Shown here piece after piece: positions 21,575-30,591 of a stretch of DNA of 64,000 nt; position 1 is the first letter of the stretch, and every line of letters begins with the position of its first letter. The notes under the pieces were generated by a model. It had not been told where the DNA came from. It did not search any database and saw nothing but the letters and a program-made list of their open reading frames with translations. The stretch is from Gliomastix tumulicola. Lineage: Eukaryota; Ascomycota; Sordariomycetes; Hypocreales; Bionectriaceae. Both the position numbers and the translations under genes were made by a program. The stretch spans positions 519,632 through 583,631 of the forward strand of contig BCHX01000010.1 in the NCBI GenBank assembly GCA_001599755.1, in the 5' to 3' direction.

Positions 21575-24500
21575 ATGGCTCAGCCAGTATTTCCTGACGA
21601 TGCGCTCCCGCCGGAAGGAGTATATGACTCACGCGAGGCTGTTCTTACGGCTATTAATTCTTGGGCAAACCTCAGGGGCTATGCGTTTACTACGGGCAAA
21701 TCAACTAAGACCGCTAGTGGGCGGGTAAAGATGATATTTGCCTGTGACCGGAACAAGCAACCGCCAAATGCAACTATGAAAAGAATCCGCTCAACATGCA
21801 GTCGCAGAACTGGCTGCGAGTTTTCTGTACTTGCAAAGGAGTCCTTGGATAGAGCCTCCTGGGTCTTAAGCCATCGACAAGACAACAAATACGCTCGTCA
21901 CAACCACCCGCCAAGTGAAGACCCATCTGCACATCCAGCACATCGCCGGCTCCAGGACAATGACATTCAACTCATCTCAAGACTCGCGACCTCAGGGGCA
22001 GCGCCTCGAGAGATCAGAGCGTACCTTTACAACAACTCCAACAACTCCAATACCCTCGCAACCAAGAAAGACGTCTATAATCAGATAGGGGCCAAAAGGC
22101 GAGATCAACGTGAGGGCCAAAGCAGCATACAAGCATTGCTTGATCAACTGGACAAGGAGGGCTTCTGTTGTCGAACACGGGTGGATTCGGAAAACCGGCT
22201 CACGGCACTTTTCTTTGCCCACCCAGACTCTATTGCCTATTTTCAATGCAATCCTGATGTCTTGTTACTAGATTGCACGTATAAGACGAATAAGCACGGG
22301 ATGCCTCTCCTTAATATGGTCGGCGTGGACGCTTGCCAGCGCTCTTTCTGCATTGCCTTTGCCTTTCTCTCTGGCGAGACGGAGGAGGACTACGGCTGGG
22401 CCTTGGAACATCTCAAATCGCTCTATCAATGTGGCCTCCCCACTGTCGTCCTGACAGACCGGTGGCTTGCCGCGATGAATGCCGTTGTCGTTTGGTTCCC
22501 TCTATCCAAGGCTCTGCTTTGTCTCTGGCATGTCAATAAGGCGGTTCTGCAACATTGCAAGCCAGCCTTTACGCTCGATAGCGGGGACCAGACAGAAAAG
22601 AGATGGGATGAGTTCTACGCATTCTGGCATTCCGTTGTAGCCTCGCCAACTGAGATGATCTTCCAAGAGCGTCTGGCTGAGTTCGAGCGTACATACGCTG
22701 AGAAGTACACGGAGGTGGTTGGGTATATTAGGACCACTTGGCTGGACCCATTCAAAGAGAGGATTGTCAAAGCGTGGGTTGATCAAGACCTACACTTCGG
22801 TAATATTGCCACCTCAAGGCAGGTTGCTAACAGCATTGTAGAAGATGCAGACTAATCATTCTTCCAGGGCAGAAGGGATCCATTCTTTGATCAAGGCACA
22901 TATCAAGATATCCACCTTGGATCTCTTCGACGTTTGGCACGCTATCAAGCCTGCCCTGGCGAACCAAATCAAGGAATTGAGTTATATACGGGCCGATCAG
23001 CGGCTACGGACACCACTGGATATCTCTGGCGCGTTGTTTGAGGCTGTGCGTGGCTGGGTTTCATACCCAGCCTTGCGAAGAGTACAGGAACAACACCAGC
23101 TACTTTCAAAGCCACTCCAAACCATCTGCACCCGGACTTTCATATCTTCGTATGGGCTACCGTGTGTCCACACCTTGAAGAAACTCGAGGAAGAAGGGCG
23201 GCCCCTTTTGCTGGAGCATTTCCATCCCCATTGGCACTTGAGGCGAGAGACAGCCCAGCCGCAGCCACTGCTAGAGCCCAGAGTAGCCCCGAGCCAACGC
23301 ACCCAGACGCGCAATCAGCCGACAACAAGCGTGAGGCGAGAGCCTAGTGGATTCGAAGCAGTTGAGGCAGCAACACGGCCAAGGAAACAGCCCACATGTA
23401 GCAGATGCCATACACTAGGTCATCAAATGACTTCGAAAGCATGCCCTCTGCGTTTCCAAGAACTCTTCCAGTTATCGGGGTCAGTAGCACTAGAAGAGGC
23501 AGCCAACGAGAGAGGGCCACCAATGCTGGCGCAACGACCTTCGGGGATAACAGCAATCCAGGTAACAGCAGACCAATCAGACGTAGGCCAGGCGGCAGCA
23601 ATCCAAACACCAACAAGCCATTCAGAGGCGGATCAGACAGTAGCAGGGTGGTCCCCAGATCAACTCAATCGATTGAACACTCGATCGAATCGCGATCGGA
23701 GAGCTCGACGCCAATCGAGTTGCGCCCAATCGATCAGACCCTCAATCGAATCGCAATCGAATTGAATCGGTTAGATTGTGATTACGTAACGTGACCACGA
23801 ATGCCTAGCTGAGATATGACCATGGCGTGCTTAACGAAGTTATCCTCAGTCTGATCCACGGCACCCTTGGCTCATAGAAGCCCCACGAGCGAGGGCACCG
23901 TTGCTGGCTGATAGCAGGCCTGGTCGGGCAGCTTGGCACCTGTGATGTCTATATATAGTCGCGCCGCTGAAGGTCTGCTATGGTTCACTCGGGGGCGAAA
24001 GGATCGAGCCAAAATCTACAGCCATGATACAGGGTAGGAAGCCTCGATGCTTACGAAGGAAGCGAAAATTAGGGAATCCAGACTGCGACAAGGTTTGCAG
24101 GCTCAATTAAAATGTAAAATCAGCTGTGGATACCTCACCTTTTACCCTGGGGCAGGGGTCCCCGACCAGCCCGATTCAACTCAATCGATTGAAGGCTCAA
24201 TCGAATTGGGATCGCGAAAGACCTGATCGAATCGCGATTGAATCGACTTCTGAATCGCCGATCTCAATCGCCGACTACCCCGACCAGTTGATCTGGGGAC
24301 CACCCTGGACAGTAGCACCTCGGGAGTCTCTGTACGATGGGTCCTCAAGCCAGGTGTCTTTAGATCAGGAGTTTGTAGACTGCATAGTGGTCGACCAGAC
24401 TGCAGAGGGGCAGACGTTGGCAGTTCAGGTGGTGGCGGCGGCGGCGGGGGGCAGCGCGGTAGCACTAGCGCCAGAACTCCGATATGATGACCCATGAGCC

Positions 24501-24872
24501 ATCTATCAGAGGTATGTTGCAGAGAGAGAGGCTTGGTACAAAGCCCAGCCTCGTGGCAGCATAAAGACGAACCAGCAGTATAGGAAGGCTATTGGCTTGC
24601 CCCAACGATATAGCAAAACGGATTACCGGTGGTGTCTTGATTGGAAGCAGATGGGTAAGGATTGCAAGATGCAGGGAGGGTCTAGGGAGTGGACCAGGGA
24701 AGAGATGATGGCGTACCTAGANTGGAGCAAGGCAGAGGATGATCGGGTGGACGCAGAAGTNGCGACAGAGATGGAAGGGAATATGTTTTCGAGAAGTCGG
24801 GGTATGGGGGACATCTGGGAGGCGGCCGTAAGAGACTGCAGGGCGCGAGAAGCTTTCTATACAGGTAACTAG
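21575..24872 (+). pseudogene. MULE transposase (Hop-like), interrupted
   Basis: Exon 1 is 21575-22818 and exon 2 starts at 22868. The 49-nt intron 22819-22867 has a GC donor (AAG|GCAGGT), an AACAG/CTAAT branch region and a TTCCAG acceptor. Splicing gives ATSR-AEGIHSLIK. The N-terminal FAR1-like/WRKY-GCM1-type DNA-binding part includes TGKSTKTASGRVKMIFACDR and CSRRTGCEF. The catalytic region has LLLDCTYKTNKHGMPLLNMV (first Asp), VVLTDRWLAAMNAV (second Asp) and LCLWHVNK. A zinc knuckle CSRCHTLGHQMTSKACPLR is followed by a long variable tail. The gene is broken by the 664-bp MITE and by a TGA at 24,495-24,497, where copy B reads CGA. Confidence 0.88.
23644..24307. mobile_element. 664-bp hAT-type MITE with 8-bp TSD
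   Basis: Inverted ends CAGGGTGGTCCCCAGATCAAC and complement. A perfect 8-bp direct repeat, GACAGTAG at 23,636-23,643 and 24,308-24,315. Removing it restores continuity with MULE copy B (ADQTVA...). The interior is rich in AATCGATT/AATCGAAT words and non-coding. The CAGGGTGG start is shared with the hAT at 41,809, which may be the autonomous relative. Confidence 0.92.
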
Positions 24873-24985
24873 GTATTGGTATTGACTTAGGGATTCGTCG
24901 CGGATTGCTGGCAGGGTAGTTGGGGGTGTGGAGGGGGGCGCCCAAAAATTATGTCAGCAGGGGGGCGCCCATGTAGACAGCGCCC

Positions 24986-25663
24986 TATGATATGATATGA
25001 TATGAAGTTTATTACGCCCGGGAGGGTTTACCTCATAGGGCCAGGTGCGTTTAGCTACGTACACTTCGACCGTCTTGTCCGCATCTCCCAGAAGCCCCAC
25101 AGTCGTCATCCGCTGATTCTCGCCTCGCTTGACTCTGTGACAGGCCGACTTGAAGGCCAATTTCTCCAAGTGTTCAGCATCCTATCTGCAGTAGCTGAAG
25201 CCTGGTCTGCCAGCTCGAGGCTATAGTTGGTTAGTAGTCGTATCTGATTGCTATGGTGTCCTGTTGGTTAGTATGTCATCCTGCTCAATTGGTGTGCAGT
25301 CTCTTCGTCTCCAAGGCGAACCGAATCGCCGCCCGCACCGCCTGTAGGTTAGGCGCCCATTTTGGGCCGTCCGACGCTGCCTTTCCTCCCACGAAGAACG
25401 AGAGGTTACCCATCTTTGCCTGTCCGACCTGCCGCATGCCATCACGCTGTGTGTCCCATTTGGCGCATCGAAATAGAAAATGTTCCATCGTCTCGGGTGC
25501 TTGTCCGCAGTCGCACATGTCTGTGTCTGCCGCTCCAATCCTGTGCAAGTAGCTGTTGATCCGCGCCATGCCCGTCCGGAGCTGCGCGAGCACGTTCGAT
25601 TCGCGTCTCTTGATCGCGTCGTACAGCCTGCGCGTGTGTTGTCCTGGCAGTGCCTTGTCAATG
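24986..25663 (-). mobile_element. LINE 3' fragment (5'-truncated copy)
   Basis: The tail (ATATCA)n and the 3' UTR words CTCCCGGGCGTAATAAACTTC match the LINE ending at 6,463. The coding remainder shows MARINSYLHRIG, the zinc motif CDCGQAPETMEHFLFRCAKW and GPKWAPNLQAVRAAIRFALE, the C-terminal end of ORF2. It stops at about 25,663, where a CTGTACCAA repeat begins. About 680 bp, a typical short target-primed insertion. Confidence 0.85.
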
Positions 25664-25760
25664 GCCTACTGTACCAAGGCTTCCGTGTATTTGATTCAAT
25701 TACATGCTTTTTGTCCGTGCGTCTCCCCTTTCATCCAAAAACCCCACACAAATTTCGTCT
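25664..25760 (+). repeat. Copy of the CTGTACCAA repeat family, truncated
   Basis: CTACTGTACCAAGGCTTCC, ATTCAATTACATG and TTTGTCCGTGCGTC match the left part of the 11,778-12,163 repeat. It directly abuts the truncated LINE 5' end. Confidence 0.6.
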
Positions 25761-25988
25761 GTGCGCGCATGGCCCTGGTCCCTGTAGGTCCACGCGAATA
25801 ACGGGTCGTGCCTCGCGCGACACCCATGCCCAGGATCTGTGCGCGACCCCTTTCCCTATCTTATCCTCGCCTTTCCTCTTCTCTCAACGTCCGGCTCTTC
25901 CATGCTGCACTTTGTACATTGTAATCCCCTAGGCGCCGTCAGCGCAACGTCGACTTTTCTCATCCTCAGATTGGCAAAATCCAACACA

Positions 25989-26885
25989 ATGGAGATAGCT
26001 CATCACACTTTAGCAGGTCTGAACTTGCGTATAGATACGAGCGTTAGTGCGCTGGTGTGCTGCTGGCCTGGTTGCTTTTATGTCTTATCCACAACTGGTT
26101 CGCAGGTAACCACTCATCTGCAACGCAAACACGGTGTACAGCTCGACGCGCGGAAGGATTTAAGAGCAATACTCCACACCGCTTGGCCGAGCGGCTTCCG
26201 GCAGCCTGATGATCTCTTGCCACAGCTGGATGGCTCCCCAGAGCTTCCGTACCTCCAGACTCTCGACGGGTTTGCCTGCAATGGATGTAGCTTACGCACG
26301 ATCAGCATGCAGTCTATGCACCGTCATTTTTCCGATCCCTCGATGCATCAGCATTGCCAATGCTATGGCGACGTCCGACGGCAAGCCGACATCGAGACGC
26401 TGTTCCGCTACATGTATTTGCAAACCTGGACTCGGGGCCGGAACCGGCACTACTGGATAGTGGAGCGCAACGGAAGCTCATTGCGCCCAGCCCGGGGCAG
26501 GCAAGTGGAGGAAAGATTGTCGCGTCTTCAGCGGCAGGAGCTCGCGTACCTGCAACGCAGCGCCAGGAGCTACAACGATCAGCCATCGGACGCCGGGAAC
26601 GGGACGGCCAAGCGTGAAGGGGGGTCGGGAAGGTTGACGTTTGCCGAGAGAAACCCGTGGATAGAGAGGACGGGTTGGGAAGACACATATCGGGACGCCG
26701 ACCGCACCGTCCTCTTGTCACTCCTAAGCCTACCCTCACGATCAGGCCATTCGGATCTCCACCTCGGTCACCACCCCACAAGTGGTGGACGGGAAGATGC
26801 CATCATAAGCCCTGCCAAGGATAAGCAGCGTGGCCATCTCCCATGCCTCTTCATCCCATGTATATCTATGACTACATCTATGTAG
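25989..26885 (+). CDS. OrsD-like (DUF3505) zinc-finger protein, probably truncated
   Basis: 298 aa from the ATG at 25989 (an ATG at 25902 is in frame). Two Cys/His clusters are seen: CCWPGCFYVLSTTGSQVTTHLQRKH, interpreted as C..C..H....H over residues 19-45, and GFACNGCSLRTISMQSMHRH. Then come DIETLFRYMYLQTW, KYWIVEE-like HYWIVERNG, and NPWIERTGWEDTYRDADRTV. The order fits the N-terminal module of a large fungal family carrying the OrsD/DUF3505 domain. Relatives I know of continue for many hundreds of residues. Here the frame ends soon after the PWIERTGW block, so the gene is likely cut short. Two relatives are at 33,430-33,784 and 63,521-64,000. Confidence 0.6.
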   Translation: MEIAHHTLAGLNLRIDTSVSALVCCWPGCFYVLSTTGSQVTTHLQRKHGVQLDARKDLRAILHTAWPSGFRQPDDLLPQLDGSPELPYLQTLDGFACNGCSLRTISMQSMHRHFSDPSMHQHCQCYGDVRRQADIETLFRYMYLQTWTRGRNRHYWIVERNGSSLRPARGRQVEERLSRLQRQELAYLQRSARSYNDQPSDAGNGTAKREGGSGRLTFAERNPWIERTGWEDTYRDADRTVLLSLLSLPSRSGHSDLHLGHHPTSGGREDAIISPAKDKQRGHLPCLFIPCISMTTSM

Positions 26886-27593
26886 GGAGCCAACCGCCAT
26901 CTCCGGCCGCCACCCCGTACACCCGGTCTCCATAGTCACTGCCAAGACGAAGCATGATCCCGTACCGGTTCAGTGACCGCCGACGATGAGTTTGCAACGG
27001 TGGTACCATCTTCACTGCCGAGCGGCCGTTCGGGCTCTGCTGACATGGTAGTGATGGAGAGCATAACAGCGGCCATTCGAGAAAGGTCCGCCTACTCCCT
27101 TTCGTGCCCCCGCCACCAAGAAAGCGGCCTCGGATGGTGCTCGTCGACGGCCGGGAAAAGAGACTACATAGAGCGCTCCTACGAGTACTACGCGTACCGG
27201 CCAATGGAAGCCGTTACGCCAGCCGTATGCGCCCCTTTCTTGGCCCAGTGGTTACGACAGGAACGCGCCGTACCTAGACCTGTCCCTCCCAGTGCTACTT
27301 AAGTGCCGACTATCCAAAGCAGGGGTAGGGGACGTGGTGGGCTACAGCGCCAATCTATGCAACCGACCAGACTTCAACATACTACCCGTGGAGCGTCATG
27401 CACGCAAGGCTGATACGAGACGTGGCCATATCAGCGCTGCCTGCTCCGCAGCCATCCAGGACGTCGTCACTTTGCTTCGGCTCCTCCACATACGTCGATA
27501 GGTACCCAAGGGAGGGAGAAGGCCCCCGAAAAGAGCAGGTGCTAGTCTGGCCATCATCACCAGTCTTGGGGTTACCCTGTAGATGAAAGACAT
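26886..27593. other. Intergenic, no gene recognised
   Basis: No convincing frame. This may be decayed downstream coding sequence of the OrsD-like gene, but I see no motif to support it. Confidence 0.4.
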
Positions 27594-28290
27594 TCCACTT
27601 GACATTTCTTTGCCGTGCTGGCACCGACGACTTTGAGCTTCGCGAGCTCCTAACCTTGCCTTTCGGCACTCCTTCCTACCGACTACCTCAGGCTCTCCCG
27701 AGCCTCGACTTTCTGGCTTCGTGTCACGAATCCAGCTAGCCTGGGTTCGTACAGTAGTGGAGGCACATCCCACCACGCCACCTGGGCAAAAGATTGGGCC
27801 TTGGTCGATGACTGAGCAATCAAGGGTGAGCATATAACGCTTATAGGGCTACGGGTGACCAAGCCGTAACACGTCGCGAGCTATCTAACACTATGGGCCT
27901 AGTGCTCTCTCCGACTGACCTCTCGACTTCTCGACTTCTCGACCTCTCGACCTCTCGACCTACCTCTCGACCTACCTCTCGACCTCTGCAGCTTCGGCTG
28001 CTTAGATACAAGTAGTATCCTGCTGCTCGATCCTCCGGGCTTTGTTGCCCTTGGGTTACTCCGGGGCTCTTACGCCTCTTCGACACTCTTCTGCAGCCAT
28101 AGCTGCCTAACGACCTGGGCCGTCGCGCCCTCGCCCATGCCTGCAGCCTCGCGCTGCCTCGGCCGACCTCTGCGGGTATCTCCTGCCTAGAGACCATTCT
28201 TTCTCTTTTTCTTTTTCGGCAGCCTTCGGCTGCCACCCGGTTGCGACCAGGGTTAACATTTACGTCTCGCTCGCCGAGACAATACACGTG
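27594..28290 (+). repeat. Hairpin-array repeat, copy 1 (interrupted by a solo LTR)
   Basis: About 550 bp once the 150-bp LTR is removed, homologous to 62,700-63,200. It consists of successive short perfect hairpins: GAGC/GCTC, TGCC-TTTC-GGCA, GGCTC-TCCC-GAGCC, GCAGC-TTCG-GCTGC, GTAGT-ATCCT-GCTGC, GGGC/GCCC, GCAGC-CATA-GCTGC, GCAGC-CTCGC-GCTGC, GGCAGC/GCTGCC, GTCTCG-CTCGC-CGAGAC. A (CGACCTCT)n run lies at 27,925-27,985. No coding motif is seen on either strand. The function is unknown. Confidence 0.75.
27722..27871 (-). mobile_element. 150-bp solo LTR
   Basis: On the minus strand it begins TGTTACGGCTTGGTCACCCG and ends TTCGTGACA (TG...CA termini), with CCTATAAGCG as a TATA-like box. It interrupts the hairpin array at ...GGCTTCG|...|TCGCGAG. 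The flanks CTTCG (27,717-27,721) and CGTCG (27,872-27,876) form an imperfect 5-bp duplication. The uninterrupted copy at 62.7 kb shows the empty site. A second copy lies at 39,812-39,960. Confidence 0.75.
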
Positions 28291-28524
28291 AAAAAACACA
28301 GTACATGCCCCAAAGGCGGCTGCGGCTGGGACGAAGCCGAAGAAGAGAAAGACATTCGCCGGCATGTATGGGCCGAACACAGTAAATGGGCCGAGGAGCA
28401 AGGACTTCCGTTCATCAGAGGACATTGTGACGTGTGCGGAAAAGTCTTCAGGGGGCGGGATTTTGTGCCCCGGCACAAAGTAGAGGTCCATGATAACAAG
28501 AGAAGGAAGCGCAATAAGGTCTAA
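28264..28524 (+). CDS. Small C2H2-like zinc-finger protein or fragment
   Basis: The open frame contains CPKGGCGWDEAEEEKDIRRH-VWAEH (C-x4-C...H...H) and CDVCGKVFRGRDFVPRH-KVEVH, a classical C2H2 finger, then a basic tail KRRKRNKV. No ATG precedes the first finger, so it is either the end of a spliced gene or a fragment attached to the hairpin array. The array's last hairpin (GTCTCG...CGAGAC) lies within its upstream frame. The finger type is like those in the OrsD-like proteins nearby. Confidence 0.5.
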   Translation, partial: VSLAETIHVKKHSTCPKGGCGWDEAEEEKDIRRHVWAEHSKWAEEQGLPFIRGHCDVCGKVFRGRDFVPRHKVEVHDNKRRKRNKV

Positions 28525-28615
28525 ATGCGCGGTGCCTGCCCAAAAGCAACGCCCTTTCAGCTTCAAATGCTAGGACGCCATTTGCCTACAAGATGCCAAG
28601 CTTTTACCGGTTAAG

Positions 28616-30112
28616 CTACAGTCCGTCGACGAATGCCTCTCTCATTCTACCTTGTACCCCTGAATAGCGGCTCAAAAAAGCCTCAATATCCTCTCCACGC
28701 ATGTCCTCTGGCGTGTTGTTACAATGGCCAACAAGGACCTTGCGAAGCTTGTACGACCACCGTGCTCGTCCGTGGAGTTGTTGGCCGGCTCCTAGGAGAC
28801 ACGAGTCTAGGGCGTCTCCGCGCGTGGCTTTGCCAATGGGAGCGCCATGCTGAAGTAATAGATGAACGACGGCAAGCTGGGCGGCCGCACCCTCGTCGTC
28901 CTGGCTCCTGTCGTAAGGGCTTGTGTGGCCAAGGAGATCGTCGACTCCGTACTTGGCTGGCGGCTGCCGTGGGGTACGACGCCGTGGAGTGCGCCGCCGT
29001 GGGGTGCGCTGCCGCTTGCTGAGAGCAGGCTTGACATCCATCCCGGCCTCGAGGAGCGGCGGTAGGAGCTTCACCATGGTCGGATAGCTGACGCTGCCCG
29101 ACTCACGCCAGAGAAGCCTGCCCAAGTCAGGGTCGGCGCCGAAGTTGAGGAGATCTTGTAGTATACGCACGGCCGTCTCGATGTGCTTTGCGAGCTCTCC
29201 ATCTCTCAAAGACAATACAGTCCGGAGTATACTACTTGCCCCCTCTGCCGTCAGGTGGTCGCGTAACATCGGCGACTTGAGCAGCTCCCAGGCCGACTGC
29301 CATTTCGACGCGCGCAGGAGAGCGCCGACTATGTCTTCTGATACCTCTGCGCCACGTCTAGCCAGCCCCGCCGCGAGCCTAGGGACATCGGATGGGCAAT
29401 AGAGATGATAGACGTCCAACAACTCTGTGGGGTGAGCCTCCACGTATCGCTCAGTCAGAAGCCGGTCTGCCAATTCCGTCAGTCCGAGCGCGCACGCCAG
29501 GTGGAGGACGGTGGGCAGATCTTGGTCACTTTCTCGTAGGTCTGGATCGGCACCGTTGGCGAGCAGTATAAGTGCGGTGTGCGTGTGGTTCCCCAAGACC
29601 GCTAGGCCGAGCGCCGTAATTTGCGATCCGGGTATGGGCGCGTCGACACTGGCCCCCTGGCTGAGTAGCCACGCGGCTATATCGCCCAGACCTTTTAGCG
29701 CGGCAACATGGAGGGGTGACAAGGAAGGACAGTGCGTGAGCAGCATCAGCGTCCTCCCCCAAAAAGCTATCCTATTGAACCGGCCGGCTCTGCTGTTGTC
29801 AAGCCAGCAGTAGGCACGATAGGATGGGCGGCAGCGGCCGAGGACAGCTGATCCTAGTCGGCAAAATCGTGCTACCTTGTCTAGAGTGATGAGGAACATG
29901 GCCAGTGTTTCTGGCTTATCCAGATCCGCGAATTCTATAGGCTGAAGGACGGCACAAACCGCTCGACGAGTCTCTCGTAAGGCATGTAGGCGATATAAAA
30001 GAGGCTCCAGCCGCTGCCAATATGTGCGGCTTGTGCGGATGAAGCTAGAGAGGTCATAGCTTGGAAGACTTTCCCCGATCATGCAGAGCAGCTCAATGGG
30101 GAGCTTATCCAT
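28616..30112 (-). CDS. F-box and ankyrin-repeat protein
   Basis: From the ATG at 30112, 498 aa. The N-terminus MDKLPIELLCMIGESLPSYD, followed by LSSFIRTSRTYWQRLEPLLY, is an F-box (Skp1-binding) of the LPxELL type. Ankyrin repeats follow at about residues 130-240 (SPLHVAALKGLGDIAAWLL, GASVD; TALGLAVLGNHTHTALILL, GADPD; TVLHLACALGLTELADRLL) and again near 440 (LAVVHLLLQHGAPIG). A triplicated RRRTP motif (about residue 385) comes from an 18-bp tandem repeat near 28,970-29,010. Such proteins recruit targets to SCF ubiquitin ligases or act in fungal recognition. Targets are unknown. The leader upstream (30,175-30,250) is shared with 11,630-11,710. Confidence 0.85.
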   Translation of the reverse strand: MDKLPIELLCMIGESLPSYDLSSFIRTSRTYWQRLEPLLYRLHALRETRRAVCAVLQPIEFADLDKPETLAMFLITLDKVARFCRLGSAVLGRCRPSYRAYCWLDNSRAGRFNRIAFWGRTLMLLTHCPSLSPLHVAALKGLGDIAAWLLSQGASVDAPIPGSQITALGLAVLGNHTHTALILLANGADPDLRESDQDLPTVLHLACALGLTELADRLLTERYVEAHPTELLDVYHLYCPSDVPRLAAGLARRGAEVSEDIVGALLRASKWQSAWELLKSPMLRDHLTAEGASSILRTVLSLRDGELAKHIETAVRILQDLLNFGADPDLGRLLWRESGSVSYPTMVKLLPPLLEAGMDVKPALSKRQRTPRRRTPRRRTPRQPPAKYGVDDLLGHTSPYDRSQDDEGAAAQLAVVHLLLQHGAPIGKATRGDALDSCLLGAGQQLHGRARWSYKLRKVLVGHCNNTPEDMRGEDIEAFLSRYSGVQGRMREAFVDGL

Positions 30113-30174
30113 GCTGGTGGCTGTCGAGAAAGGTTCATCATAAAACGCTGGCTGGCGAGTAAGAAGCGCACATG

Positions 30175-30250
30175 GGTGACTACTGCGACAAGAGGTATGG
30201 GTGAGTGGATTGTATTGTTCGTTGCAGTTTACCAGTGGCCGGAGGGTATG
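30175..30250 (-). promoter_or_regulatory. Leader segment shared with 11.63-11.71 kb
   Basis: On the minus strand CCTCCGGCCACTGGTAAACT, AACGAACAATACAATCCACTC and CATACCTCTTGTC match the plus-strand segment at 11,630-11,705. It lies 65-140 nt before the ankyrin ATG, where a promoter or 5' UTR is expected. Confidence 0.5.
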
Positions 30251-30591
30251 TTGGAATTGGAGGAAAGGTCCGGTGAATGGGGAAGGGTGAGAAACGACTG
30301 TGTTTTGACGCCATGGGTTGTTGCCAGGGCGACAGCACCACCTGACCTCCAGTTTAGCGGTCAAAATTAACCCTTTTCACTTTGGCGGTCACCAAATCAG
30401 GGAAGTAGTGGGCCACACCAATCATAGGTCAACTATTCGTTCCCCACGTGACCACCATTCCCATAGCAACAGCCACCCCACTGAGAAAGTCTAAATCCGT
30501 AGTGTAGCCAAGTGCACAGGCTGCCCCTTGATGTACTGTACTCGACCGTGAACTCGCATTCCGTACACAGGAGACGGCTCGCTCCAGCCCT

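Larger units (their letters stand above)
21386..24985 (+). mobile_element. Mutator-like element (MULE), copy A
   Basis: About 65-bp terminal inverted repeats: GGGCGCTGTCTACATGGGCG at 21,386, with the segment through CTCCACACCCCCAA, and the inverted copy ending at 24,985. It carries a transposase gene split by a GC-AG intron and a nested MITE (23,644-24,307). The 9-bp flanks (AAAGAGTGT and TATGATATG) do not match. The right end directly touches the tail of a LINE copy. Copy B is at 57,669-59,410. Confidence 0.9.

Noticed and set aside
21386..25663. LINE ORF1 at 20.5-21.3 kb and LINE 3' piece at 25.0-25.7 kb as one LINE split by the MULE
   Set aside because: Orientation is compatible only in part: the 3' piece lies on the 5' side of ORF1, so they are separate insertions.
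28555..28622. tRNA-like sequence on the minus strand (A-box TAGCTTAACCGG, a possible anticodon arm)
   Set aside because: The A-box matches, but no partner for the acceptor stem and only a poor B-box are found; the anticodon stem has a G-G mismatch. At best a tRNA-derived relic.
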